From: Draconibacterium orientale
Lineage (GTDB): Bacteria; Bacteroidota; Bacteroidia; Bacteroidales; UBA1556
NCBI GenBank assembly: GCA_020718275.1
Contig: DYSI01000010.1
Span: 1 to 42,446 of the forward strand
Direction: 5' to 3'
Length of the DNA stretch: 42,446 nucleotides
This document shows positions 1 to 8,561 of the stretch, piece by piece. Below the pieces are notes generated by a model. That model was not told where the DNA came from and did no database searches. It was given only the letters and a program-made list of their open reading frames with translations. Both the position numbers and the translations under genes were made by a program. Each line of letters starts with the position of its first letter. The first letter of the stretch is position 1.

Positions 1-67
1 TCCTCCATTTACAGAAGTAAACTCCGGTTTTGAAAACTTCGCAAGCCTCGAATTTTATAGTTTTTAG

Positions 68-292
68 AGATGCCCTAAAAATAATAGTGCCGATGTGATG
101 CTGGTAATTGGAACCACAGGTGAGATTATGCCAGCGAGTCAGATCCCTTTTATTGCTGAGCAAAATGGCGCTATTATAATCGAAATAAATCCTAATAAAT
201 CAAGTTATAGCGATCGCATAAGCGATGTTTTTATTCAGGAAAAAGCTACGGTAGCTTGCCAATTATTAGATTCTGCTTTGGAAGCAGACTAG
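68..292 (+). CDS. C-terminal fragment of a Sir2-family NAD-dependent protein deacylase (disrupted upstream)
   Basis: The readable part covers the end of the Sir2 Rossmann core: a strand ADVMLVIGTTGE followed by IMPAS, a second strand IIEINPN that would contact the adenosine of NAD, and the final helix. Sir2 enzymes remove acyl groups from lysines using NAD. The catalytic His and the zinc-binding module lie outside or are lost. The frame is closed by TAG at 65-67, so the gene does not read cleanly into the window. One T too many in the run at 61-65 and one A too few at 77-81 would restore SFRDALK ahead of NNSADVML, which suggests homopolymer errors or a real pseudogene. GTG at 95 or 98-100 ATG are not credible starts, since they fall inside a conserved strand. 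Family assignment is fairly safe; whether it is functional is not. Confidence 0.6.
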   Translation, partial: RCPKNNSADVMLVIGTTGEIMPASQIPFIAEQNGAIIIEINPNKSSYSDRISDVFIQEKATVACQLLDSALEAD

Positions 293-315
293 CCAAAAAC
301 TGCCGACGGCTGCAC

Positions 316-2835
316 TTAAAACTTGACACTCAATTTTAAGTTCAACTGGCGTGAAGTGAGATAGTTAGGAATGGAATAATAAGTCCCTGTAACATCGGTT
401 ATCCACATATACGAAAGCGTGTTGTCGATTTGTAAAAGATTGAAAACCTCAACACTTATCCACGCATTTTTGAAATGGCGAAATGGATTTTGGCTTTTAA
501 ATTTAGTGTCTTCCCCAATCAGTTGTTTCGAAAAACCTATGTCAACTCTACGATAAGGAGGATATCGACGCGTTTGTTGATAGCGTTGATGGGTTGGTGG
601 ACCGTAAGGTAGGCCAGTGGCAAATACTAAATTTAAATGAACTTTAAAGGTGGGATAGCCAGGGATATAATCTTGAAAAAATAAATTAAAAGTGACTCTT
701 TGGTCAGTGGGGCGAGGGATAAAACCCGGTTCAACGCGACTACTGTCGACTACTTTATTGTCAATTGTGAGGCCTGGCTGAATAAGTTCACCACCGGCAT
801 TGTAGTATTGGTAATAGTAGTCGCCTTTGAGGTTTTCCATGGTTTTCATCAGGGAAATACCAATCCAGCTTTCAGCATCTTCCACCAGTTCGCCATGCAA
901 TTTGAAGTCGATGCCGCTCGCAAAACCAAAGGCGTTGTTTTCGGCGAAATATCGCAGTCGCACATCTTCCATTTCGTAAGGAATCAAATCCCAGATATAT
1001 TTGAAATAGGCTTCGGAAGTGAACTTGAAAGGACGATCCCAAGCCGTGAAAAGCAAATCAGCACCAGCAATTAGCTGGGCAGATTTTTGAGCTTTAATTT
1101 GCGTGTTGATTGACCCATCATGATATCTCATTTCGCGATAGAAAGGTGGCTGGGAATATATTCCTGCTGCAATCCGGTAAGATATTTTTTTTGTGCGCGA
1201 AGGCTGAATCAGCAAGGAAACCCGAGGACTCGGGAGTAGTTCGTTACTGAAATCCCAATAATTGACTCTAAGCCCTGCATTCAAGGTGAGTTGAGTGCTA
1301 GTGTCGGATTTAGAAATGTTCCAATCGTACATAATAAAGGCGGAATAGCGGTTGCTGCTAATCTGCTGTTTTGCTTTTACCAAGTCGTTCAATACTAAGG
1401 CGTTGTAAGCGGTAAAATTAGGATTTGCGTTGCCAATATTATCGGGATAATTGGGTAGACTATATCCCGCAGAATCTATCATTTTCCATTCTGATAAGCG
1501 GTCTTCCATCAAGTCGTGTCTGATCTCGGCGCCCCATTTCCACTGCTTGTACTCGCCACGATGCTGTGCTGAAACGATCCAACCATTTAGGACATTACGG
1601 GCGTGATTCAAATAGGCTCCCACCCCTTTGTTGAAAGCGACTTCCCCAAAATCGTCTTTTCCTAGGTCGTTTTCGAGAACATCAAGCCAATATTGCCCCA
1701 AGATATCGTAGCTTTCGGTTTCACTGGTTCGATAGAGGGAACTGGTAAATTGCAAATTGGTGTATCTTTTTCTGTAATTGAAATGCAGTGCGCCGGTATA
1801 ATTTTCAAAACGGTCGATTTCTTGTCCATCAAAATAGACCGTAAAGCGCAGGGCTTCGAAGATAGTTCCAAAATTGGTTTCGCGGGTTTGAGGAATTATT
1901 TGGTATTTGTTTAAGGCGTAATTTCCTAAGAAACTTACCTCCCAATTATCGGATAAGGTGTATCCTAACCAAAATTGCAAATCAATAAATGAAGGATTAT
2001 AACTGCCTTGGGTGTCGATAGTTCGCAGGATATATTGGTTGCTTTTGTAACGCAAACCCATTAAATAGCGTAGCCGCTGCTTTAGGGATGCTCCTTCTAG
2101 GTGAAAACTCCCGCCAAGCAAACTCCCGCTAAAAGAGCCTGCAAACTCTTTGGGATTCTTGTATTTTACATCCATCACGGAAGCCATTTTATCGCCATAT
2201 GCGGCAGAAAAGCCCCCCGCCGAAAATTCGATTTTATCTACTAAATCGGCATTGGCAAAATTGAGTCCTTCTTGCTGTCCTGCTTTAATAAGCATTGGGC
2301 GTTGGATCTCAATGCCATTGACATAGACCATGTTTTCATCGAAATTTCCGCCTCGTACTGAGTATTGTGAACTTAATTCATTATTGCTGTAAACGCCTGG
2401 TATTCCTTTGATAAAAGTACTCAATGGATCGCCATTAGGTGCTGGAATGGCCTCGAATTTTATTGGGTCAATAAGGGTGAGTCCATCGTATGTTCTTCGG
2501 TTAGAAACAACCTTAAAGGTGTCGATTTGCAATTCTACTTCTAAGGATATATTTAATTCTAAGCGTTGATTTGGTGTAAGTTGTAGACTTTTCGTCTTTG
2601 GTTTTACACTCACATGCGAAAACTGAATAATGACGGTTTTATTGGCAGGAATACTGAGTTTGTATTGCCCTTTGGCATTGGTGACTGTGCCGCCGGGGAA
2701 TCCTTGCAAAGCAATATTGGCAGGTGGGTCGAAGGCTTTTCCTTCTTTGTCAAGCACAACGCCATAAATTTCAGCTTTCTGTGCGAAACCGATAGAGGTA
2801 ACTAATAATAAGGTAAGTAAACTAATAAACCTCAT
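316..2835 (-). CDS. TonB-dependent outer membrane receptor with carboxypeptidase-like N-terminal domain
   Basis: An 839-residue outer membrane transporter. Residues 1-18 are a signal peptide ending FA/QK. Residues 20-100 form a carboxypeptidase-D-regulatory-like beta sandwich (IYGVVLDKEGK, GGTVTNAKGQYKL), the usual Bacteroidota extension. The plug follows at about 120-230, with the motifs YSVRGGNFDENMVYVNG and FSAAYGDKMASV. The remainder is the 22-strand barrel, ending in an aromatic residue (LKLSVKF). Such receptors import siderophores, glycans or other ligands using TonB-ExbBD energy. The substrate cannot be read from sequence: there is no SusD, TonB or iron regulator beside it, so it is not an obvious polysaccharide-utilisation locus. 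It lies 73 bases downstream of the MORN-repeat gene on the same strand and could be co-transcribed with it. Confidence 0.9.
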   Translation of the reverse strand: MRFISLLTLLLVTSIGFAQKAEIYGVVLDKEGKAFDPPANIALQGFPGGTVTNAKGQYKLSIPANKTVIIQFSHVSVKPKTKSLQLTPNQRLELNISLEVELQIDTFKVVSNRRTYDGLTLIDPIKFEAIPAPNGDPLSTFIKGIPGVYSNNELSSQYSVRGGNFDENMVYVNGIEIQRPMLIKAGQQEGLNFANADLVDKIEFSAGGFSAAYGDKMASVMDVKYKNPKEFAGSFSGSLLGGSFHLEGASLKQRLRYLMGLRYKSNQYILRTIDTQGSYNPSFIDLQFWLGYTLSDNWEVSFLGNYALNKYQIIPQTRETNFGTIFEALRFTVYFDGQEIDRFENYTGALHFNYRKRYTNLQFTSSLYRTSETESYDILGQYWLDVLENDLGKDDFGEVAFNKGVGAYLNHARNVLNGWIVSAQHRGEYKQWKWGAEIRHDLMEDRLSEWKMIDSAGYSLPNYPDNIGNANPNFTAYNALVLNDLVKAKQQISSNRYSAFIMYDWNISKSDTSTQLTLNAGLRVNYWDFSNELLPSPRVSLLIQPSRTKKISYRIAAGIYSQPPFYREMRYHDGSINTQIKAQKSAQLIAGADLLFTAWDRPFKFTSEAYFKYIWDLIPYEMEDVRLRYFAENNAFGFASGIDFKLHGELVEDAESWIGISLMKTMENLKGDYYYQYYNAGGELIQPGLTIDNKVVDSSRVEPGFIPRPTDQRVTFNLFFQDYIPGYPTFKVHLNLVFATGLPYGPPTHQRYQQTRRYPPYRRVDIGFSKQLIGEDTKFKSQNPFRHFKNAWISVEVFNLLQIDNTLSYMWITDVTGTYYSIPNYLTSRQLNLKLSVKF

Positions 2836-2908
2836 TGGCTGAATTGAATTTGATTAGCAAGTATGTTTTGGATAATGCTCCGAAATAACGTTTTTTTTTC
2901 AATTTATT

Positions 2909-4591
2909 TTATGGTTTTATTGCTTTCGCTGCATTATATATTTCTTCTACTTTGGTGCCGTTGTTATATTTAATTTTCAGCATTAATTTACCCTTTGCGT
3001 CCCAATAACTCCAAATGCCATCTTTATAAATACCTTTGTAAGCGCCTTCTGCTTTTTTCGACCCATTTTGGTGATATTCCACCCATTTGCCGCTGGGCTT
3101 TCCTTCGATAAAACTCTGCTCCTTGTATAGATTGCTGCGGTTATCGTAGAACTTCCATTTGCCTGTTTTGAGTCCGTTTTCGTACTTTCCAATGGCTTGC
3201 TTATCGCCGGAGATATACCATTCGTTGAACTTGCCTTCTTCTTTTCCAGCTTTGAAATTGCCAAGGTATTTCAGTTTTCCATTGCTATAATACTGTTTTG
3301 CAGGTCCGTTTTTTAAATCGTAGGCATAAGTAAACTCATAATTTGGATTTCCGTCCTTAAACCACGATTGCCAAAGTCCGTGCATTTTGCCTTGCTCAAA
3401 GCTGCCTTTTGCGAGCAACTGTCCATTGTCGTACCAGCTTGTCCAAAGGCCGGTTTCTAAACCCATGTCAAAATTTCCTTCTTGTAGTTTTTGTCCATTC
3501 TCGAACCAGGTAATCCACAACCCGTGTTTTTCGCCTTGGTGGTAATTTCCTTTTTTCCAAAGCTGACCGGTTTCATACCAATAAGTCCATTCTCCCTCTA
3601 ACTTGCCACGACGAAAGGGACCGGTACTCGCTTGGTCGCCATTTTCGCGATAGAATATCCAAATGGAATCTTGTAAATCGTTTTTAAGAAAACCTTTCAT
3701 TTCGAGTTTTCCATTTGCATACCACCAATTGGCAGGGCCATTAAGGCTGTCATTTACGAAAATACCCTCGAAATGCTTTGTGCCTTGGTCAAAATATTTA
3801 ATAGTGACTCCTTCTTTCAATCCATTTTTATAGGCGAAGGTTTCGGCTAATTGACCGTTTTCATGCCATACCTTCCAATCGCCAATACGCAAAGCGTTGA
3901 GGACTTCGCCTTCTTTTTTAACTTTTCCGTTTCTAAAGTATTCCCTATACGTTCCATTTTCTGCGGGAACGTTTGCCATGAGCTCGCCCGTGAGATACCA
4001 TTCTTGCCAGAGTCCTATTTTTTTTCCGTTCTGATAATTCCCTGTTAATCGTTTGTTGCCATTGGGATAAAATGAAGTCCATAATCCATGCATGACGCCT
4101 AACTTATAATGCTGTTGTTCACTTAGTTTGCCATCGTTGCGAAAATAGACGCATTCGCCATCTAATTTTCCTTGTACATAGTTTTCTTCGTTTTTCTTAG
4201 TGCCATCTTGGTAATACTCAATCCAATGGCCACTTTTTTCGCCGTCTTTGACGGTTCCATTAACTTGAATTTGGCGATTCTCAAACCATATTTTGAAAGG
4301 ACCATCGGTATAATTGATGGTGCTTAAGGTGTCCCCATTTTTGTAAAACTGCAACCATAATCCACTGCGTTTACCTTGTGTAAATTGTCCTTGCTCTCGT
4401 ATTTTTCCATTGAGGTAATATTCTGTATATTGGCCATCAAGAATGCTGTCGTTGACATAATTAGCGATGTATTTTTTGCTTCCATTTCCGTAGTTTAATG
4501 TTTTGGTAACCGTCTGTGCTGCTACGATGGTCGTAATGCCAAGGCTTAGGACGATTAATAAAAACTTTATTTTTTCAAGCTTCATCATCAT
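2909..4591 (-). CDS. Secreted protein of about 22 MORN/YwqK-type repeats
   Basis: A 560-residue protein with a signal peptide (about residues 1-25, ending VAAQ) and then almost nothing but 22-25-residue repeats of the form YxNGxLxxxGxYxxGKxxGxWxxWY. I count about 22 copies; aromatic pairs WY/WF and the GLW/GKW turn are the most regular positions. The repeats fit Pfam MORN_2, which databases label 'toxin-antitoxin system YwqK family antitoxin'. No toxin is adjacent and the protein is exported, so that label should not be taken as a function. Beta-hairpin arrays of this kind usually bind partners or surfaces. The gene has three in-frame ATGs in a row (4591, 4588, 4585); no strong ribosome binding site picks one. 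The stop is 12 bases or more from no other feature except the TonB receptor downstream. A short paralogue lies at 11495-11956. Confidence 0.85.
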   Translation of the reverse strand: MMMKLEKIKFLLIVLSLGITTIVAAQTVTKTLNYGNGSKKYIANYVNDSILDGQYTEYYLNGKIREQGQFTQGKRSGLWLQFYKNGDTLSTINYTDGPFKIWFENRQIQVNGTVKDGEKSGHWIEYYQDGTKKNEENYVQGKLDGECVYFRNDGKLSEQQHYKLGVMHGLWTSFYPNGNKRLTGNYQNGKKIGLWQEWYLTGELMANVPAENGTYREYFRNGKVKKEGEVLNALRIGDWKVWHENGQLAETFAYKNGLKEGVTIKYFDQGTKHFEGIFVNDSLNGPANWWYANGKLEMKGFLKNDLQDSIWIFYRENGDQASTGPFRRGKLEGEWTYWYETGQLWKKGNYHQGEKHGLWITWFENGQKLQEGNFDMGLETGLWTSWYDNGQLLAKGSFEQGKMHGLWQSWFKDGNPNYEFTYAYDLKNGPAKQYYSNGKLKYLGNFKAGKEEGKFNEWYISGDKQAIGKYENGLKTGKWKFYDNRSNLYKEQSFIEGKPSGKWVEYHQNGSKKAEGAYKGIYKDGIWSYWDAKGKLMLKIKYNNGTKVEEIYNAAKAIKP

Positions 4592-4603
4592 GGGATAGTT
4601 TAA

Positions 4604-5575
4604 TTATTTAGTTCGATTGATAGTGTAGTCCACTAAACCGATCAAGGCTGTTTTATAGGTCGAGTCTTCAAAATCGGCAAGTAACAAACGTGCTTCATCC
4701 AGCTTTTCTTGCATTTTCTGTTGAGCATAAGCAATTCCTCCCGATTGGTTTACTTTGGTAAGGATATTTTCTAAACTAGCTTTATGATTGCTGTTAAACT
4801 TTATTTCGAGAATGGTTTTCTTGCGTTCGAGCAGACTCATTTGGTTGAGGGTAAAAATTAGAGGGAGGGTCATTTTCTTCTCTTTGATATCGGCGCCGGT
4901 GGGTTTTCCTATGTTGTTTGATTTTTCGTAATCAAATAAGTCGTCCCTAATTTGAAAAGCGATACCTACTAATTCACCAAATCGTTGCATCTTGAGGGTT
5001 TGTACTTGGTCAGCGCCAGCAGAAACGGCACCTGCGGCACAACAACTGGCAATGAGGGAGGCTGTTTTCATCCGAATTACATCAAAATAAATCTCTTCGG
5101 TAATGTCCAATCTTCTAGCTTTTTCGATTTGAAGCAGCTCGCCTTCACTCATTTGTTTTGTGGCGTGCGATACTATTTCAAGTAATTGATACTCTTTGTT
5201 CTCCAAGGCTAATAGCATTCCTTTTGAAAGTAGAAAATCACCTACCAAAACCGCTGCTTTATTTTTCCATAGGGCATTAATGGAGAAAAACCCCCGGCGA
5301 AGATTCGAATCATCCACCACATCATCGTGTACGAGTGTTGCTGTATGCAATAGTTCGATTAATGCAGCTGCTCTTTGGGTGTGTTCGTTGCTTGGCCCGA
5401 AAAGTCCAGCACTCAGAAATACAAACATGGGTCGCATTTGCTTGCCCTTGCGCTTGATAATGTATCGAGTGATAAGGTCAAGCAGCGGAATCGCACTTTT
5501 CATACTTGCTTTAAAGGTGGCCTCAAAGGTCTCTAACTCTTGATTTATAGGCTGTTTTATCTCTTCAAATGTCAT
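4604..5575 (-). CDS. Polyprenyl (trans-type) diphosphate synthase
   Basis: It makes a long-chain isoprenyl diphosphate by repeated addition of IPP, giving the quinone side chain. In Bacteroidota this is usually the menaquinone tail, by family inference. With the start at 5575 the protein has 323 residues. The first aspartate-rich motif is HDDVVDD (D84-D88) followed by LRRG, the second is QIRDDLFDY (D211-D215), and GKQMRP near residue 44 is the IPP-binding region. I chose ATG at 5575 because the upstream extension (to 5614) begins with TTG and adds 13 Gln/His-rich residues not expected in the family, whereas MTFEEIKQPI is the usual beginning. It ends 12 bases before the MORN-repeat gene starts and may share its transcript. 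The diverging hemerythrin gene starts about 120 bases away. Confidence 0.93.
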   Translation of the reverse strand: MTFEEIKQPINQELETFEATFKASMKSAIPLLDLITRYIIKRKGKQMRPMFVFLSAGLFGPSNEHTQRAAALIELLHTATLVHDDVVDDSNLRRGFFSINALWKNKAAVLVGDFLLSKGMLLALENKEYQLLEIVSHATKQMSEGELLQIEKARRLDITEEIYFDVIRMKTASLIASCCAAGAVSAGADQVQTLKMQRFGELVGIAFQIRDDLFDYEKSNNIGKPTGADIKEKKMTLPLIFTLNQMSLLERKKTILEIKFNSNHKASLENILTKVNQSGGIAYAQQKMQEKLDEARLLLADFEDSTYKTALIGLVDYTINRTK

Positions 5576-5663
5576 AAATAGTTGACCTTGTTGGTGCTGT
5601 GTTTCAGTTTTCAAAGGTATGATAATTTTTTAGTGAAGCACTATTTAGAATCATTTTAAATAC

Positions 5664-5671
5664 TATTTTTG
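5664..5671 (+). promoter_or_regulatory. Bacteroidota -7 promoter element of the hemerythrin operon
   Basis: TATTTTTG matches the TAnnTTTG consensus exactly and ends 23 bases before the ATG of the hemerythrin gene, giving a short leader. The -33 TTTG half is not clear. Confidence 0.5.
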
Positions 5672-5694
5672 TTGTCCATTAATTCATTATAATT

Positions 5695-6435
5695 ATGATT
5701 GTAACGGCAAGCATGAAAATGGCTGATTTGATAATTCAGAATCACCATTTACTTTCGATCATTGATCGTTTTGGAATTCAGATAGGCATTGGTGAACGTA
5801 CTATCGCCGAGGTTTGCGAACAACATCAGATTCCTGTTGATTTTTTTCTTGAAATAGTAAACGCTTTTAATGATCCAAGTTTCTTTCCAAAAAGGAATCT
5901 TGACTCCTTTCCATTGCACCTTATTGTAAGCTATTTATTCAAAACGCATAGTTTTTATTTGGAATTAAAGATTCCTGAAATCGAAAGGTTGATTAAAAAG
6001 CTACTCGATTCAGAAAAGCCTGAAACTGTTCGAGTGGCATCGCTAATTTTTAATTTTTTCTCCACCTACACCAGTCAATTGCGTGACCATATAGCTCGTG
6101 AAGAAAAAATTGTGTATCCCTATATTCTGAAATTAGAAGAGGTGTACGAATCCAAAGATTCAGCGGTTATGGAAACATTTAGAAAGGAGTTTCAGTTTAC
6201 TATCGATGAGTATGAACGGGATCATGAAGATATCGAAGAAAAGCTGTACGATATTAAGAGTTTGATTATTAAGTATGTACTGCCTGGTGAGGATTATTTG
6301 ACATATTATAAAATATTAGGACAGATTGATCATTTGGAGCAGGATATCAACGATCATACAGAGATGGAAAATAAAGTGCTGATTCCGCGGGTACGGATGA
6401 TGGAATCCTTTCTAAACCAACGCACTGGCCAATGA
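5695..6435 (+). CDS. Hemerythrin-domain protein with ScdA/DUF542-like N-terminus
   Basis: A 246-residue soluble protein in two parts. Residues 7-50 (MKMADLIIQNHHLLSIIDRFG ... AEVCEQHQI, with Cys41) resemble the N-terminal segment of ScdA/YtfE iron-sulfur repair proteins. Residues 80-235 form an HHE-type four-helix bundle with candidate di-iron ligands H85, H132 and E136/E137 (DHIAREE), H177 (ERDHED), and H221/E225 (DHTEMEN). Family members bind O2, NO or iron and repair or sense damage to Fe-S centres. The stop overlaps the next gene's start by 4 bases (ATGA), so the two are translationally coupled and probably act together. ATG at 5695 is used; ATG at 5713 is an alternative. I infer an O2/NO/iron-responsive role; the exact activity is unknown. 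Confidence 0.85.
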   Translation: MIVTASMKMADLIIQNHHLLSIIDRFGIQIGIGERTIAEVCEQHQIPVDFFLEIVNAFNDPSFFPKRNLDSFPLHLIVSYLFKTHSFYLELKIPEIERLIKKLLDSEKPETVRVASLIFNFFSTYTSQLRDHIAREEKIVYPYILKLEEVYESKDSAVMETFRKEFQFTIDEYERDHEDIEEKLYDIKSLIIKYVLPGEDYLTYYKILGQIDHLEQDINDHTEMENKVLIPRVRMMESFLNQRTGQ

Positions 6436-7031
6436 GCAATTTTCAGATAGTAGTGCTTACAGAATCTTTTGTGCTGAATAAGGGATTTCAGGTGATTTTG
6501 AATAGAATTCGTGGAGTGAGTAGGGTCGATATTGCGCAAAATTTTGCGGAGCTGCAAGCCATTATGGATCAAAAAAACGTTCAGATGATTTTGGTTAGCG
6601 AGAAGCTTCTGGCCGAGGATGCGCACATTTATAAAATTTATAAAACGGCTAAGGACATACGCTGGGGGCTTATTACCGCCACTACTGATGAACTGCAAAG
6701 AGGCTTTACTTTTGATTTACAAATAGATGTGTATGAGGACGAACAGAAAGTGCTTTCCAAAATTAGCCAATTTGTTGAAAGCATCACCACAGCTATCCCA
6801 CTTCCCACTGAAACAGAACTTAGTGAACGTGAAAAGGAAGTTTTAAAACAAGTTGCACTTGGGTTTACTAATTTCGAAATTGGTGAAAAATTGTTTATCA
6901 GTCAACATACGGTTATTGCCCACCGTAAAAACATCACGCATAAACTTGGTATCAAAACTATCTCAGGATTAACTGTTTATGCTGTTTTGAATAATTTAAT
7001 TGAAATGGGTGAGCTTAATTCGTTAAAATAA
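6432..7031 (+). CDS. LuxR-family transcriptional regulator with a pseudo-receiver domain
   Basis: A 199-residue DNA-binding protein. Residues 130-190 are a clear GerE/LuxR helix-turn-helix (LSEREKEVLKQVALGFTNFE, then ISQHTVIAHRKNI as recognition helix). Residues 1-115 have the size and strand pattern of a response-regulator receiver, but the position expected to hold the phosphorylated Asp reads MILVSEKLL, with Ser, and the N-terminal acidic pair is absent (VVLTES). It is therefore unlikely to be controlled by a histidine kinase; none is nearby. Its start overlaps the hemerythrin stop by 4 bases, suggesting that the hemerythrin protein is its sensor or target. Similar pairs occur in other Bacteroidota. 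The regulon is unknown; the 434-base gap downstream is a possible target region. Confidence 0.87.
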   Translation: MSNFQIVVLTESFVLNKGFQVILNRIRGVSRVDIAQNFAELQAIMDQKNVQMILVSEKLLAEDAHIYKIYKTAKDIRWGLITATTDELQRGFTFDLQIDVYEDEQKVLSKISQFVESITTAIPLPTETELSEREKEVLKQVALGFTNFEIGEKLFISQHTVIAHRKNITHKLGIKTISGLTVYAVLNNLIEMGELNSLK

Positions 7032-7465
7032 GCTGCTTTGTGAATTGCCTCTTTGGTTGTTAGTTGTTTAGTTTTCAGTTTTATTAGACTTCATTTTTTG
7101 GCACCCTTGCTGGATTTTCATAAAAGTTGCCGAATCATGAAATGTAAATATAGGTACAATAACATTCATTTTCTTCCGCACAGCTGTTTAATATGAATCG
7201 ACAGGGATTGCAGTAATTTTTTCAAACTTCATGAATGGGATTTTTTAATATAAAAACTACTAAATCACAGATTACAACTCGATTAATTATAAGACTTTTA
7301 TCAATTTAATAAAGCATTTTTTGTTAAGCATTTTGGTAGGGTCAGCGAAAAAAAATTGCATCTTCGCAAGCGAAATTTGTGAGTCAAAAAGTCTCTAATT
7401 TCAGCAAAAACAATCCTCGTAATTGTTTGATAATAAATTTACTAAACACATAAACATTTAGATTC
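7032..7465. other. Intergenic region upstream of serC (434 bases)
   Basis: No coding frame or RNA gene recognised. It is very AT-rich, with a repeated AAGCATTTT (about 7312 and 7327) and a small perfect hairpin TTCGC-AA-GCGAA at 7363-7374. TTTG at 7332-7335 and CATCTTCG at 7359-7366 resemble a weak -33/-7 pair, so a promoter for serC is likely here with a leader of about 100 bases. No convincing terminator follows the LuxR gene. Confidence 0.4.
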
Positions 7466-8539
7466 ATGAAAAAGCACAATTTTTACGCAGGTCCCTCTAT
7501 TCTTCCTGATTATACAATTAAGAATACGGCTGAGGCATTGATTAATTTTTACGGCACTGGTTTAAGTTTGATGGAAGTATCGCACCGTGACAAAGAATTT
7601 ATTGAAGTAAATGATGAAGCTCAACGACTGTTTAAAGAGTTGCTCAATATTCCTGAAGGATACCACGTGTTGTTTTTGGGAGGAGGCGCTAGTTTGCAAT
7701 TTGCCATGATCCCTTTCAATTTACTCAATAAAAAGGCAGCCTATCTCAATACTGGAGTATGGGCAAGCAAGGCTTTAAAAGAAGCAAAAGGTTTTGGCGA
7801 AGTAGTTGAAGTGGCTAGTTCAAAGGATGCAAACTATAATTATATTCCAACAAATTTTGCGATTCCTGCTGATGCTGATTATTTGCATATTACCACCAAT
7901 AATACAATTTATGGTACTGAGATTCATACGGATATGACGGTTGATATTCCATTAGTAGCTGATATGTCATCCGATATTTTCTCCCGTCCAATCGATGTTA
8001 GCAAATATGCTATGATTTACGGTGGCGCCCAAAAGAATTTGGCACCTGCCGGGCTTACCTTTGTAATCGTTAGAGAAGATATTCTGGGAAAAGTAGATCG
8101 CTATATTCCTACCATGCTTGATTACCGCACTCATATTAAAGAAGGTAGCATGTTCAATACACCACCTGTGGTTCCTATTTTTGCGGCTTTGCAAACCTTA
8201 AAATGGTTAGAAAACAATGGTGGAATTGAGGCAATGTATCAGAAAAACCTTGAGAAAGCGGCGGTTTTATATCACGAAATCGACACAAATCCTATTTTCA
8301 AGGGAACAGTGGCTAATGAAAAAGATCGTTCTTTGATGAATATTTGTTGGGTGATGGCCGAAGGTTATGAGCAATACGAAAAAGAATTCTTGACTTTTGC
8401 TACCGAAAGAGGAATGATTGGTATCAAAGGACACCGTTCGGTGGGTGGATTCCGTGCCTCTACTTATAACGCATTACCAAAAGAGAGCGTTGAAGCTTTA
8501 GTAGCGGTAATGCAAGAATTTAAAGCTTTGAAATTGTAA
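7466..8539 (+). CDS. serC: Phosphoserine aminotransferase
   Basis: Converts 3-phosphohydroxypyruvate plus glutamate to phosphoserine, the second step of serine synthesis; the same enzyme often serves pyridoxal-phosphate synthesis. At 357 residues it has the family's normal length. The N-terminus [13 protein letters not shown] is diagnostic, as are the glycine loop [10 protein letters not shown] and the phosphate-binding SHRDKEF. The PLP-binding lysine is K190 in [11 protein letters not shown], and the C-terminal [13 protein letters not shown] is conserved. It starts a tight cluster with serA (22 bases) and the DUF1015 gene (13 bases), a common Bacteroidota arrangement, probably one operon ending at the terminator at 10767-10795. 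Confidence 0.97.
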   Translation: MKKHNFYAGPSILPDYTIKNTAEALINFYGTGLSLMEVSHRDKEFIEVNDEAQRLFKELLNIPEGYHVLFLGGGASLQFAMIPFNLLNKKAAYLNTGVWASKALKEAKGFGEVVEVASSKDANYNYIPTNFAIPADADYLHITTNNTIYGTEIHTDMTVDIPLVADMSSDIFSRPIDVSKYAMIYGGAQKNLAPAGLTFVIVREDILGKVDRYIPTMLDYRTHIKEGSMFNTPPVVPIFAALQTLKWLENNGGIEAMYQKNLEKAAVLYHEIDTNPIFKGTVANEKDRSLMNICWVMAEGYEQYEKEFLTFATERGMIGIKGHRSVGGFRASTYNALPKESVEALVAVMQEFKALKL

Positions 8540-8561
8540 TTATTTAAAAAGACCTAGCGCC

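Noticed and set aside
300-316. Small GC-rich palindrome GCCGACGGC after the TonB receptor stop
   Set aside because: Only three or four pairs around a tiny loop; too weak to call a terminator.
700-1074. 124-codon plus-strand frame inside the TonB receptor gene
   Set aside because: Antisense to a strongly conserved receptor; no start signal or recognisable domain.
2909-4591. Toxin-antitoxin system based on the YwqK-type repeats
   Set aside because: No adjacent small toxin gene, and the protein has a signal peptide, so it would not act in the cytoplasm as an antitoxin.
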